DNA from: a virus
Length of the DNA stretch: 64,000 nt
Strand: one strand, 5' to 3'
Virus record (IMG/VR): IMGVR_UViG_3300044655_000744
Coordinates: 1 to 64,000 of that record
Shown here piece after piece: positions 8,506 to 15,726 of this stretch. How positions within the stretch are numbered: position 1 is the first letter of the stretch; every line of letters begins with the position of its first letter. Position numbers and translations under genes: made by a program. The notes beneath the pieces are model-generated. The model saw nothing but the letters and a program-made list of their open reading frames with translations. It searched no databases and was not told the origin of the DNA.

Positions 8506-10116
8506 CTAATCTAATCCTGTAATGTTTCCTTGTCGATCAATGTCAATACGTTCAGCATTTGGTTGTGCTGGTAATCCAGGCATGGTCATAATGTTACCAC
8601 ATACTGCTACAATAAACTCTGCTCCTGTACACAATCTTAACTCACGTACCGTTAACGTATGACGTTGGGTTGCGGCATTTTTATTTGTAGGATCATCACT
8701 AAAACTACTCTGTGTCTTAGCAATACAAATTGGATAATTGCCGTAGTCTTCTTGTAGTTCGGTTAATCGTGCTGTTACTTTAGCATCCATCGCAACACCA
8801 CTTGCGCCATAGATACGTGTGGCTACTTTGTTTAGTTTAGACAATATTGTATCGTCATCTCGATAGGTTAATTCCATTGTCTTAGCACTTCGATCCATGG
8901 CTATGACAACTTCGTGTGCTAGTTCTTCTGCTCCAGCGCCACCTTCGGCAAAGTGTGTACACTCTACTGCTTCGATGTCAAACGTTTCGTTAACATGATC
9001 TATTAATTCGTTAACGTCACTGTCTTTATCATCTTTAAAACGATTAATAGCCACAACACAAGGCAAGTTATAATGCGTCTTGATGTTGGCTATATGCTTG
9101 TCTAAGTTATCATAGCTACCTTGATGTTTAATTGCTCTAATAGTTGCTACAAGCACCACTACGTCAGGTTTAACACCGCTTTTACGGCACTTAATGTTGA
9201 TAAACTTCTCAGCACCTAGGTCAGCACCAAAGCCTGCTTCTGTTACTACGTAGTCAGCTAACTTCATAGCCAGTTTAGTAGCAATAACACTGTTACAACC
9301 GTGTGCTATGTTAGCAAATGGACCACCATGTACTAACGCAGGGGTACCTTCTAGCGTCTGTACTAGGTTAGGTTTAACAGCATCTTTTAATAGGGCTGCC
9401 ATTGCTCCATGTGCTTTAAGATCTTTAGCTGTAACAGGTTTATTACGATTATCATATCCAATGGTAATCTTGCCTAATCTATTCTTAAGGTCTTTAAAGT
9501 CATTAGCCAAACATAGAATAGCCATCACTTCTGACGCTACTACAATGTCAAAGCCTTCTTCACGGGTTACACTGTTATGCTGACCTAAGCCTACCACTGT
9601 ACTACGTAGGCTACGGTCGTTCATTTCACTTACACGCTTCCACGTAATCTTGTTAGTGTCTAATCCTAGTTCATTACCCCAGTGTAGGTGATTGTCAATC
9701 ATACTGCTTAATAGATTGTGTGCGCAGGCAATAGCATGGAAGTCACCTGTAAAGTGTAGGTTAATGTCTTCCATTGGATATACCTGGGCATACCCGCCGC
9801 CAGTTGCTCCTCCCTTCATACCAAACACAGGACCTAATGCGGGTTCACGTAAGCAGACAATGCTGTCATAATTTAACTTACGTAGGCCGTCGGCTAGGCC
9901 GATGGTTGTTGTAGTCTTACCTTCACCTGCGGGGGTTGGAGTTACGGCTGTTACTAAGATTAATTTGGCCTTAGGCTTGCTATCAATTTGACTAAAATCA
10001 ACCTTAGCTTTGTAGCTACCATACAGCTCAACGACATCAATAAGACCTAATTTCTTAGCAATGTCGTTAATGGGTTTGGCTACGTAGCCTTGATTGATTT
10101 TAATGTCTGATTTCAT
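8506..10116 (-). CDS. fhs: Formate-tetrahydrofolate ligase
   Basis: 536 residues, close to the usual 550-560. Catalyses ATP + formate + tetrahydrofolate to 10-formyl-THF, feeding purine, thymidylate and formyl-Met synthesis. Diagnostic features are all present: the unusual P-loop [16 protein letters not shown] near residue 60, [21 protein letters not shown], the HFTGDFHAI block, [30 protein letters not shown], and the C-terminal MTMPGLP. Nothing looks truncated or decayed. It has no Shine-Dalgarno; instead CTTAAATA ends five bases before the ATG, the leaderless late layout described elsewhere in this window. A monocistronic unit with its own terminator. Phage-encoded copies of this enzyme are not part of the T4 core and look like acquired metabolic cargo. 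Confidence 0.95.
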   Translation of the reverse strand: MKSDIKINQGYVAKPINDIAKKLGLIDVVELYGSYKAKVDFSQIDSKPKAKLILVTAVTPTPAGEGKTTTTIGLADGLRKLNYDSIVCLREPALGPVFGMKGGATGGGYAQVYPMEDINLHFTGDFHAIACAHNLLSSMIDNHLHWGNELGLDTNKITWKRVSEMNDRSLRSTVVGLGQHNSVTREEGFDIVVASEVMAILCLANDFKDLKNRLGKITIGYDNRNKPVTAKDLKAHGAMAALLKDAVKPNLVQTLEGTPALVHGGPFANIAHGCNSVIATKLAMKLADYVVTEAGFGADLGAEKFINIKCRKSGVKPDVVVLVATIRAIKHQGSYDNLDKHIANIKTHYNLPCVVAINRFKDDKDSDVNELIDHVNETFDIEAVECTHFAEGGAGAEELAHEVVIAMDRSAKTMELTYRDDDTILSKLNKVATRIYGASGVAMDAKVTARLTELQEDYGNYPICIAKTQSSFSDDPTNKNAATQRHTLTVRELRLCTGAEFIVAVCGNIMTMPGLPAQPNAERIDIDRQGNITGLD

Positions 10117-10121
10117 ACTAG

Positions 10122-10129
10122 TATTTAAG
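10122..10129 (-). promoter_or_regulatory. Late-type octamer CTTAAATA, 5 bases before ATG
   Basis: CTTAAATA-N5-ATG. By analogy with T4 late promoters transcription would begin at or next to the A of the fhs start codon. No Shine-Dalgarno is available, in keeping with a leaderless mRNA. Confidence 0.45.
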
Positions 10130-10130
10130 A

Positions 10131-10301
10131 TTAGCGAGGACGGAGGATATAATTTATTCCTACAATGAAAGCATCCATTACCGCGCCTGGGTAGTTTTGA
10201 TTTTCAATATCTACAACAAAACACATAACAAATAAACCAATTAAGAACCATGTTAGTTGACGATCATTTTCATACAGCCAAAAACGAATTTTATTCCACA
10301 T
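10131..10301 (-). CDS. Tiny membrane protein (56 aa)
   Basis: ATG at 10301 with AAGGAG nine bases upstream, TAA at 10131. Starts [18 protein letters not shown], then one hydrophobic segment ([12 protein letters not shown]) of membrane-spanning length and a basic C-terminus (YILRPR). First of four adjacent tiny membrane proteins reading left from the AAA+ gene. Not recognised; holin-like, sensor or membrane-remodelling roles are possible. Confidence 0.75.
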   Translation of the reverse strand: MWNKIRFWLYENDRQLTWFLIGLFVMCFVVDIENQNYPGAVMDAFIVGINYILRPR

Positions 10302-10304
10302 ATA

Positions 10305-10451
10305 CTACTCCTTGTTAGCTAATTTTTCAGATAATTTTTTTAGTTTATCTACAGCTTCATCGTAACGGACCCAAGATTCATGCGCACGACCAAAACAATA
10401 TCCAATAAACAATAACCAAACTACCAATAGCCAAAATTGCCAATCAAACAT
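10305..10451 (-). CDS. Tiny membrane protein with charged tail (48 aa)
   Basis: ATG at 10451 preceded by GGAGGG, TAG at 10305. N-terminal membrane helix WQFWLLVVWLLFIGYCF followed by a charged helical tail (KLKKLSEKLANKE), so one end likely projects into the cytoplasm. Four bases separate it from the next tiny gene; its last codons AAG GAG double as the ribosome binding site of that gene. Confidence 0.75.
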   Translation of the reverse strand: MFDWQFWLLVVWLLFIGYCFGRAHESWVRYDEAVDKLKKLSEKLANKE

Positions 10452-10452
10452 A

Positions 10453-10614
10453 TTAATTGCCCTCCGGAAACACACTTCCAGCGATGTCCATTAACATCCA
10501 ACCTAGGGCAAACATACCCAAGAAGCGTTGTACTTCTGGCGCCCAAACACCAACTGCTCCCAACACTACCAAACTTACTAACGCAAATATAATTCTTTTT
10601 GTATAAACTGACAT
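10453..10614 (-). CDS. Tiny membrane protein (53 aa)
   Basis: ATG at 10614 with GAAGGAGAAG upstream, TAA at 10453. After MSVYTKR comes IIFALVSLVVLGAVGVW (membrane segment), then a second moderately hydrophobic segment (FLGMFALGWMLMDIAG). Two-helix hairpin possible, which is holin-like in outline. Its 3' end holds the GGAGGG binding site of the next gene. Confidence 0.75.
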   Translation of the reverse strand: MSVYTKRIIFALVSLVVLGAVGVWAPEVQRFLGMFALGWMLMDIAGSVFPEGN

Positions 10615-10627
10615 TTACTTCTCCTTC

Positions 10628-10759
10628 TTAGTCTTTACCGCTAGCTAAAAGTATTACGGTAAGTAGGAACCACCAAGCACTCCAACCCTGCCAACCCACT
10701 AGGTAAACGGTACCTCCTAGTAGGATTAAATTATAAATCATTGCCAACAGCAATTTCAT
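10628..10759 (-). CDS. Tiny membrane protein (43 aa)
   Basis: ATG at 10759 overlaps the stop of the AAA+ gene (TAATG); TAA at 10628. Almost entirely hydrophobic: MKLLLAMIYNLILLGGTVYLV, then GWSAWWFLLTVILLAS, i.e. two closely spaced membrane helices with a short Gly/Trp turn. Translation is coupled to the AAA+ ATPase. Unknown function. Confidence 0.75.
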   Translation of the reverse strand: MKLLLAMIYNLILLGGTVYLVGWQGWSAWWFLLTVILLASGKD

Positions 10760-11781
10760 TATGCTGCCTTCATACAAGTTGTACGTGCCATGCTTTCCCA
10801 AGTGTTAGGAAAACTCTTGTATAGCTGTGCTACTTTAATTGCCATACGCAAACTCATTTCACGCATTTTGTTTTGATTAGCATCTAAGAAGTCAATAATA
10901 ACTTCTTGTCCTACATCGCTAATGCCCAAGTCTTCAAACATAGCACCTTGTTTAGCAATTTGTCTAATACGCAAAATCTTATCACGCATAGTGTCTAAGG
11001 TCAAATCTAAATAGTGACAGCGTGACTGTAGTGCTTCCAAGTGATCTTTCAAACGTTGTGACTTAACTTGATCAAACTTCAAGTTAGTAATAAAAATTAC
11101 ACTGCCCTTAAATTGGAAACTTGTAGGGATGTCTTCTTGTTTCAACACACGTGATTCCGACAACCAGCTAATCTTACGTGACTTGCCGCTGTCTAACGCA
11201 CCTTTTAGCAAGTTCAAACTAACGTCATCAAACAAGATGCTATCACAGTCATCAAACACTAACACGCTGTTCTCGTCGCTGTATTCGTACAATTTCTTGT
11301 ACAAACCAATAGCACTAGCACTACCCTTAACTACTTCGTGTTTGGGTTTTGTGTTGCTAATGTTAGCAAACATATTAGCACGTTCAATTTGTCCTTCTAC
11401 TGTGTAGCTCTTACCTACACCTGGAGGACCTGACACAATTACTGCCCTAATGTCACCATTAAGCACAGCCTTAGTCATGTCGTCTAGCATTTCAAAACGT
11501 GCGCCAATATCAGCAATACGTTCTTCATCTGTCTGCTTGCTAGTTGTGTCTACTGTTTTAGTCTTTACTACACCTGTATACTCGTCAGCATGTACAAACT
11601 CAATGTCTGTAGGACTTTCTACCAATACTCTAATCTTATCTTTACCAAACTGCCCTGTACCATCAACAGTAATAAAACCGCCTTTAGCACCAACAGTGTA
11701 ATGTTTTACAAGTGGAAATACTTCGTTAGCAATCGCTGTATTTCTGTATGTACCATTTTTAATTTTAACAAAACCAGTCAT
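10759..11781 (-). CDS. AAA+ ATPase, conserved in T4-like phages
   Basis: 340 residues; ATG at 11781 with AAGGAGC nine bases upstream. The N-terminal 110 residues are beta-rich (TVGAKGGFITVDGTGQFGKDKI), then an AAA+ module: Walker A SGPPGVGKSYT near residue 118, Walker B VLVFDDCDSIL, sensor-1-like VIFITNL and an arginine-rich SQRLKDHLEALQSRCHYLDL segment. It is not gp44: the clamp-loader RFC boxes and gp44 N-terminus are missing. Related ATPases are common in T4-like phages of aquatic bacteria without known role; a chaperone-like remodeller is a fair guess. It has a perfect sigma70 promoter and so is probably early. Confidence 0.8.
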   Translation of the reverse strand: MTGFVKIKNGTYRNTAIANEVFPLVKHYTVGAKGGFITVDGTGQFGKDKIRVLVESPTDIEFVHADEYTGVVKTKTVDTTSKQTDEERIADIGARFEMLDDMTKAVLNGDIRAVIVSGPPGVGKSYTVEGQIERANMFANISNTKPKHEVVKGSASAIGLYKKLYEYSDENSVLVFDDCDSILFDDVSLNLLKGALDSGKSRKISWLSESRVLKQEDIPTSFQFKGSVIFITNLKFDQVKSQRLKDHLEALQSRCHYLDLTLDTMRDKILRIRQIAKQGAMFEDLGISDVGQEVIIDFLDANQNKMREMSLRMAIKVAQLYKSFPNTWESMARTTCMKAA

Positions 11782-11816
11782 TTATAGCTCCTTTTGTTGT
11801 TTTCTTATTATGTGTA

Positions 11817-11845
11817 ATTATAACACCTCTGCGTGTGTTTGTCAA
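11817..11845 (-). promoter_or_regulatory. Sigma70 promoter of the AAA+ gene
   Basis: Minus strand TTGACA (11845-11840), 17-base spacer, TATAAT (11822-11817): a perfect consensus match in both hexamers with ideal spacing. Transcription would start around 11810, 30 bases before the ATG. Confidence 0.85.
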
Positions 11846-11861
11846 GTACTTTATAAGGAAA

Positions 11862-11935
11862 TTTAGGGTGCTGTTACGACCGGAACAACCCTTAGTAGTA
11901 ACGTTAATAAAATTAAAATGTAACAGCACCCTAAA
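11862..11935 (-). ncRNA. Leader or small RNA with 16-bp inverted repeat
   Basis: Perfect 16-base inverted repeat: arms 11862-11877 (TTTAGGGTGCTGTTAC) and 11920-11935, separated by 42 bases. It lies between two tandem consensus promoters, starting about 25 bases after the expected start of the upstream one. It is too long-looped for a simple terminator and has no T-run. It could be a leader RNA, a small RNA or an operator pair. No convincing protein is encoded here. Confidence 0.45.
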
Positions 11936-11967
11936 ACTGTGAAATCGTTTCCTAACTGTCAAATGCT

Positions 11968-11996
11968 ATTATACTATCATTTGGTTAGGTTGTCAA
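11968..11996 (-). promoter_or_regulatory. Sigma70 promoter upstream of the inverted repeat
   Basis: TTGACA (11996-11991), 17 bases, TATAAT (11973-11968), again perfect. It begins at the 3' end of the lipoprotein gene and reads into the 16-bp inverted repeat and then the AAA+ gene. Confidence 0.85.
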
Positions 11997-11999
11997 CCA

Positions 12000-12350
12000 T
12001 TATTTAGAGCAAGGATAGTCTTTAGCAAACATTATGCGCATTCCACTTTGTAATGGTTTAGTGGCATCATAAACAGTAATATTATCTTTACTAATAAATT
12101 TTTCTGGGTTCATAATCATAGCCATGGAATTTGTTACGATTTTAGCTTGAAATTCACCCATTTCTTGATCATTCATTTTAGGGATACAATAAAACTTACC
12201 GTTATCTTGATCAAATGATTGTACCAATGCTTTACCTATAGGAGTGTTTGCTGTAGGGTCATTTTTAGCAAATTCAGCACCAGTCATTAGTTTAGAGTTA
12301 TCACATGCTGTTAATGTAATTAAACCAACTACTATAAGTAATTTTTTCAT
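12000..12350 (-). CDS. Predicted lipoprotein, Rap1a/Tai-like
   Basis: 116 residues with a clear lipoprotein signal: MKKLLIVVGLITLTAC, lipobox LTAC with Cys16 as the lipidated residue and Asp at +2, which favours retention in the inner membrane. The mature part contains GKFYCIPKMNDQEMG and ends FAKDYPC. The layout of a G-x-x-CIP motif, a helical middle and a terminal -YPC resembles Rap1a/Tai immunity-type periplasmic proteins, presumably with a Cys-Cys bridge. Own sigma70 promoter and AGGAG site. Possible role: early envelope protection, such as superinfection exclusion or neutralising a periplasmic effector (inference). Confidence 0.65.
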   Translation of the reverse strand: MKKLLIVVGLITLTACDNSKLMTGAEFAKNDPTANTPIGKALVQSFDQDNGKFYCIPKMNDQEMGEFQAKIVTNSMAMIMNPEKFISKDNITVYDATKPLQSGMRIMFAKDYPCSK

Positions 12351-12383
12351 TTGTTGCTCCTGTGTTGTTAGTGTATGTGTAGC

Positions 12384-12412
12384 ATTATACAGTCATTTTA
12401 CCAAAATGTCAA
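12384..12412 (-). promoter_or_regulatory. Sigma70 promoter with spacer palindrome
   Basis: TTGACA (12412-12407), 17 bases, TATAAT (12389-12384). Most of the spacer plus the end of the -35 forms a palindrome, CATTTT-GGT-AAAATG, that also occurs in the promoter at 13039. It overlaps the end of the coding region at 12393. Confidence 0.85.
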
Positions 12413-12620
12413 CCAAATTAAACGGACTTTCTTTCATGGGAACTTTAATAAACTTGCGACCGCGTTTGTCAAACTTGGCTTTGTGATCAAAGTAGATAGG
12501 AAGACCTTCGCCCCATTTCTGACAGACAATGACCCGTTCACCACTCATCAGGTAAACATGGTTTGGTTGGCGGTAGTCTACCTTCCACTCAGTTACTTCA
12601 CGAATGACTTCAATGGCCAT
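12393..12620 (-). CDS. Small conserved phage protein
   Basis: 75 residues (MAIEVIREVTEWKVDYRQPN...), mixed beta-strand with a basic patch KFDKRGRKFIKV. I recognise the pattern as a short protein in T4-like phages without assigned role. Its ATG overlaps the stop of the upstream 57-residue gene (TAATG), and its end overlaps the next promoter. Confidence 0.65.
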   Translation of the reverse strand: MAIEVIREVTEWKVDYRQPNHVYLMSGERVIVCQKWGEGLPIYFDHKAKFDKRGRKFIKVPMKESPFNLVDILVK

Positions 12621-12793
12621 TAGTAAGTTTCTTTCGTGATGTAGAACTCTTCTTTAGGATATTTTGCGATAAATTCTTCTGTGCCCACGTACTGGTTTAA
12701 CCCATTCATGTTGAAGAACTGTTTGTGAAATGCTGTGGTGTGTGTTGTTTTAACGCTGACTGTTAGATATACTGAAGTTGCTTTGCCTGCCAT
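12620..12793 (-). CDS. Small protein (57 aa)
   Basis: ATG at 12793 with AGGAGC about 12 bases before it, TAA at 12620. Starts MAGKATSVYLTVSVKTTHTT and ends KEEFYITKETY. Compact beta pattern, no known motif. Sits between two small early genes in one operon. Confidence 0.7.
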   Translation of the reverse strand: MAGKATSVYLTVSVKTTHTTAFHKQFFNMNGLNQYVGTEEFIAKYPKEEFYITKETY

Positions 12794-12806
12794 GATTGTC
12801 GTGCTC

Positions 12807-13007
12807 CTATTGGGCTAACTTTGTGAAAATACTTTGTTGGAGTTCAGCTACTTCATCGTTGGGTACGTAGAAGTCTGTGGTCGGATCGTAATACTCGCCG
12901 GCAGGTGCATCGTAGTATAGGACACGACCATTTGGATAGTGAAAAGGACCTTCTAGGCCCTTGCGAGCACCGTATTCTTTACCGTTTTGGAAAACTACGT
13001 AGGCCAT
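12807..13007 (-). CDS. Small conserved phage protein, Tyr/Gly-rich
   Basis: 66 residues: YGARKGLEGPFHYPNGRVLYYD followed by GEYYDPTTDFYVPNDEV. I recognise this GLEGPF...LYYD...YYDPTTD layout from T4-like phages of cyanobacteria and other aquatic hosts, function unknown. AAGGAAT binding site, and a consensus early promoter at 13039-13067. Confidence 0.7.
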   Translation of the reverse strand: MAYVVFQNGKEYGARKGLEGPFHYPNGRVLYYDAPAGEYYDPTTDFYVPNDEVAELQQSIFTKLAQ

Positions 13008-13038
13008 TTGTCTATTCCTTATTAACTAAACAAATACT

Positions 13039-13067
13039 ATTATACGTTCATTTTACCAAAATGTCAA
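13039..13067 (-). promoter_or_regulatory. Sigma70 promoter with the same spacer palindrome
   Basis: TTGACA (13067-13062), 17 bases, TATAAT (13044-13039). From GG before the -35 through CATTTTGGTAAAATGA it is identical to the promoter at 12384, suggesting a shared operator. Confidence 0.85.
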
Positions 13068-13074
13068 CCGTTTT

Positions 13075-13221
13075 TTAGTCGCAGTCTGAAAATGCCTGAA
13101 CTAAACGTGCTATACATTCTTTGTCGCCAGGTTGGCAAACATTTGGAATTTCTGGTGTAGTTGGTTTGTATGATTCAATCAATGCTTTAGTTGGTAATTC
13201 TGTATCTGTAGTGGTTGACAT
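13075..13221 (-). CDS. Small protein with Cys pair (48 aa)
   Basis: ATG at 13221 with AAAGGAC upstream, TAA at 13075. Starts MSTTTDTELPTKALIESY; the C-terminal half has NVCQPGDKECIARLVQAFSDC with three Cys. No signal peptide. Own promoter and 5' hairpin. Function unknown. Confidence 0.65.
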   Translation of the reverse strand: MSTTTDTELPTKALIESYKPTTPEIPNVCQPGDKECIARLVQAFSDCD

Positions 13222-13238
13222 GGTGTGTCCTTTAAATT

Positions 13239-13265
13239 AGCAACGGCACTTTTGGCACCGTTGCT
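13239..13265 (-). other. 5' leader hairpin
   Basis: AGCAACGG (13239-13246) and CCGTTGCT (13258-13265) form an 8-bp stem at the very start of the mRNA from the promoter at 13283. It may stabilise the transcript. A late-type AATAAATA (13267-13274) abuts it. Confidence 0.5.
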
Positions 13266-13282
13266 GTATTTATTAAAACACT

Positions 13283-13311
13283 AGTATATACTATTTTTGA
13301 CTGACTGTCAA
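13283..13311 (-). promoter_or_regulatory. Sigma70 promoter inside the end of the hydrolase gene
   Basis: TTGACA (13311-13306), 17 bases, TATACT (13288-13283). It overlaps the last codons of the SleB-type gene and serves the 48-residue protein. Confidence 0.75.
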
Positions 13312-13815
13312 TCGTTTTTTCGGTGCCGGATCATCGCTGTAAAAGATGTGGCCACCTATACGGGCAACACGTTCCAATCCCCAATTAGGTCGAACATGAG
13401 TATTGTGGAAATACAGCGCCCCGTCAAGTTCTTCTAACCGTAGATCGTTGTGTACAACATCACGGGCAATATTTAAACTATCTTTCCAACGATCGCTTAC
13501 ATATTTAATTTTGCTCACTGGATTACATACCCAACTAAATTGGCATATGACTCGATTAGCCACTTGAGTTTTTTGATGTACTACCCCGCATATAGTCTTT
13601 GGAAACTTGCTGTCTTCCGTGCGATTAATAGTAACCTGCGCCACAGCAACTTTACCTTCGAAGCTCTCTAGCCCTGCTTCGTAATAGATATTTTTAGCAA
13701 GACACATCACCTGCTGGTTTGTTGCTAGGTCTTCTTTTGCTTCTACACTGCTAATTGATGCTATAATACATAAGGACATTATTGCCCAGGTCATTACTTT
13801 TGAGATCACTCTCAT
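13291..13815 (-). CDS. SleB/CwlJ-type cell wall hydrolase, candidate endolysin
   Basis: 174 residues. An N-terminal signal sequence (MRVISKVMTWAIMSLCIIASISSVEAKE) is followed by a hydrolase_2 domain: LAKNIYYEAGLESFEGKVAVAQVTINR, containing the catalytic Glu of AxNIYxEA...E, then FPKTICGVVHQK, CQFSWVC and ALYFHN. SleB-type enzymes cleave the glycan strand of peptidoglycan as lytic transglycosylases. The signal would export the enzyme through Sec, so host lysis may not need a classic holin; a pinholin or one of the tiny membrane proteins could assist. AAGGAGG binding site upstream. Confidence 0.85.
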   Translation of the reverse strand: MRVISKVMTWAIMSLCIIASISSVEAKEDLATNQQVMCLAKNIYYEAGLESFEGKVAVAQVTINRTEDSKFPKTICGVVHQKTQVANRVICQFSWVCNPVSKIKYVSDRWKDSLNIARDVVHNDLRLEELDGALYFHNTHVRPNWGLERVARIGGHIFYSDDPAPKKRLTVSQK

Positions 13816-13860
13816 ACATAAACCTCCTTGGTTTTTAACGTTTTATTAATTGATACTAGG

Positions 13861-14088
13861 CTATTCGCCTATTTGATTTGCTGTATTGACGTTAACAAAA
13901 AATCTACAACTTCCTTCTGAAAGCATTAAGACATCGTAGTCGTCATATACAGCGTTGGATAATCCACTACTTGCTGTATGTCTATGGCACTTGTCACGTT
14001 TTGCGCAATGACGACCTGCGCAATAATAACCTAACCCGCCACCACTACTATTTAATACCTGTACTTCTGGTTCAATAGATTTTGTCAT
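13861..14088 (-). CDS. Small Cys/His-rich protein
   Basis: 75 residues with GYYCAGRHCAKRDKCHRHT near the middle and GSCRFFVNV towards the end: four Cys and two His in a pattern that could bind one metal ion. AGGATAATGG upstream gives the binding site. I recognise the CxGRxCAKRDxCxRH theme from phage small proteins but know no function. Confidence 0.65.
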   Translation of the reverse strand: MTKSIEPEVQVLNSSGGGLGYYCAGRHCAKRDKCHRHTASSGLSNAVYDDYDVLMLSEGSCRFFVNVNTANQIGE

Positions 14089-14145
14089 CCATTATCCTCC
14101 GAACGTAGTTTATATATTGTTCGAAGTTCTCTCTTTTAGTACACA

Positions 14146-14161
14146 CTTAACTCGCGTTAAG
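14146..14161 (-). other. GNRA-loop hairpin after the glycan island
   Basis: CTTAAC-GCGA-GTTAAG, a perfect 6-bp stem with a GCGA tetraloop ten bases past the stop at 14171. No T-run follows, so an mRNA 3'-end stabiliser is likelier than a terminator. Confidence 0.5.
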
Positions 14162-14170
14162 ATAGGATAA

Positions 14171-15007
14171 CTACTCTAGGCCTAAAATTCCAGGATTATC
14201 TTGGAGGAATTTGTGGCGATAATAGTTCCAAATGCTGTATATTTCGTCACTTTCGTACTGGTTTATCAGTACTTTTAAGTTACTCAGAGCCGATAGATCA
14301 CCCGCATATTTGTGATATTTCTGTGGCAATGTTTCGGCTGTGTACTGATAAGGCAGTGATTTAAATCCTTCTAAATCAATAAATGTAGGTATTAATCGCT
14401 CAATTAAGAATATAAAGTTTGGCAATGATTTGTCGTGAGCGTAGTTACTTAGGCCTTCTCCAAACACTAATTGTTTAAACTCTGGATCCTTTTCTGCTTC
14501 TGTGAATAGTTTACGACTGAATTCCATGAACTTATCCCAGAACGCACGACTACCAACAACATAGTTAGCGTACATAGTCACATTGCGATCAAGAACCATT
14601 TCTTTAACACCAACATCCTCGTAGCCAATTTTCTTTAAGAATGTATTAGCAATTTCACTGATGTTAGGATGATGTAGATCACCTTGTTCCCAACTGTTGA
14701 CAAAACAGGCTTCGTTGATTAGTGCCGGATTAACAAAGTAAACATCATAGCCCGGATTAGCAGCAATAAAGTCTGTGAACTGTTTTGCCATGAGGCTAGT
14801 CTTTTCACCAAATTTCCAACTGACATATCCCCAATAGTCTAACCCCTCACTAACACGTTTGTCATGTTCTTTATCCCATATATACCACTCGCGAAGTTCT
14901 GGACGAGGATTTTTTGTATTATCGTAAGGTGTAAAATACTCAAAATCTATATAGTTGCGTTGTTCGTTTTTAAAGTACAGTTGATATATTTTTATGTTTA
15001 GTGACAT
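14171..15007 (-). CDS. Probable glycosyltransferase-like protein, unassigned
   Basis: 278 residues. Contains DVYFVNPALINEACFVNSWEQG and VVGSRAFWDKFMEFSRKLF, the latter resembling the helix after the acceptor site in sugar-transferase-like proteins that accompany glycan clusters. No DXD motif stands out. It overlaps the 3' end of the upstream gene by 38 bases and is the last gene of the glycan island, next to a glycosyltransferase. I cannot assign a reaction. Confidence 0.5.
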   Translation of the reverse strand: MSLNIKIYQLYFKNEQRNYIDFEYFTPYDNTKNPRPELREWYIWDKEHDKRVSEGLDYWGYVSWKFGEKTSLMAKQFTDFIAANPGYDVYFVNPALINEACFVNSWEQGDLHHPNISEIANTFLKKIGYEDVGVKEMVLDRNVTMYANYVVGSRAFWDKFMEFSRKLFTEAEKDPEFKQLVFGEGLSNYAHDKSLPNFIFLIERLIPTFIDLEGFKSLPYQYTAETLPQKYHKYAGDLSALSNLKVLINQYESDEIYSIWNYYRHKFLQDNPGILGLE

Positions 15008-15725
15008 ACTGTGTTATTTCCTCTGTTAAGTCTCGACATCTAGGCATAAACTCGTTTTCAAGTCTATACTCCAATGTTTCTTTAGTTGTTATATGATGGA
15101 AGCCCCAATTGCGTTGACGATCAATTAAAGGGATCTGAGTTTGGATCTGTAGCTTACGTGCTAGTGTTTCTTCATTAAATGGGCACCAACCGTAGTAAAA
15201 CACAACTAACTTGTCCGTTGTATAGTTGCCATAATGTCTACCCGGAACAGGATATTGTATAGGAACATTATGAATACTACGAGCGCGACGTTCCATAAAG
15301 TCTACGTGTGTATTAAAGCTAAATCCATCTGTCTTTTGCTCGTATAAAGGCTTATCTTGGCTAACTGGTCTTGTTCTGTCACAATCTACAAAAAAGACAC
15401 TAGGTAGTAAGTGTTGCCCCGGCTGTTCGTCTAAGATTGAATAATCTCCAATCAATAGTTCTGTTACATTAAGACAAATGCGCCAACCTTCAATAGACTT
15501 TTCTAAATCCATAACTTCATAATCAATTGTATCTGCTTGGAAGTTAGGATTACGACTCATTACTATGTCCCAGGTTGGACATATTTCTTTGATAATCTCA
15601 CGGCTACGATCAGTGCTGTGATAGTCGATCATAATGCCATGATCAAAAATACCCTTATGGTGATTTAAGAACCACGGCAACATGTATTCTTCGTTATAGA
15701 AGTGACAAAGAATTGTTTTCTTCAT
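14970..15725 (-). CDS. Glycosyltransferase family 2-like
   Basis: 251 residues starting MKKTILCHFYNEEYMLPWFL with HHKGIFDHGIMIDYHSTDRS: the NEE...W...H...G...D..STD pattern of GT-A transferases of the Glyco_tranf_2_4 kind. A later FFVDCD may be the metal-binding DXD equivalent. Transfers a sugar from a nucleotide donor; acceptor unknown. Located in an island with two epimerases and several methyltransferases, consistent with synthesis of a decorated glycan on the host surface or virion. Confidence 0.7.
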   Translation of the reverse strand: MKKTILCHFYNEEYMLPWFLNHHKGIFDHGIMIDYHSTDRSREIIKEICPTWDIVMSRNPNFQADTIDYEVMDLEKSIEGWRICLNVTELLIGDYSILDEQPGQHLLPSVFFVDCDRTRPVSQDKPLYEQKTDGFSFNTHVDFMERRARSIHNVPIQYPVPGRHYGNYTTDKLVVFYYGWCPFNEETLARKLQIQTQIPLIDRQRNWGFHHITTKETLEYRLENEFMPRCRDLTEEITQYVTKHKNISTVL

Positions 15726-15726
15726 G

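Noticed and set aside
10759-11781. AAA+ ATPase as clamp loader gp44
   Set aside because: It lacks the RFC boxes and the gp44 N-terminus, and has a large beta-rich N-terminal domain instead.
11765-11962. Minus-strand frame of 65 codons upstream of the AAA+ gene
   Set aside because: It covers both consensus promoters and the 16-bp inverted repeat, lacks a binding site and overlaps the AAA+ start; the regulatory reading explains the segment better.
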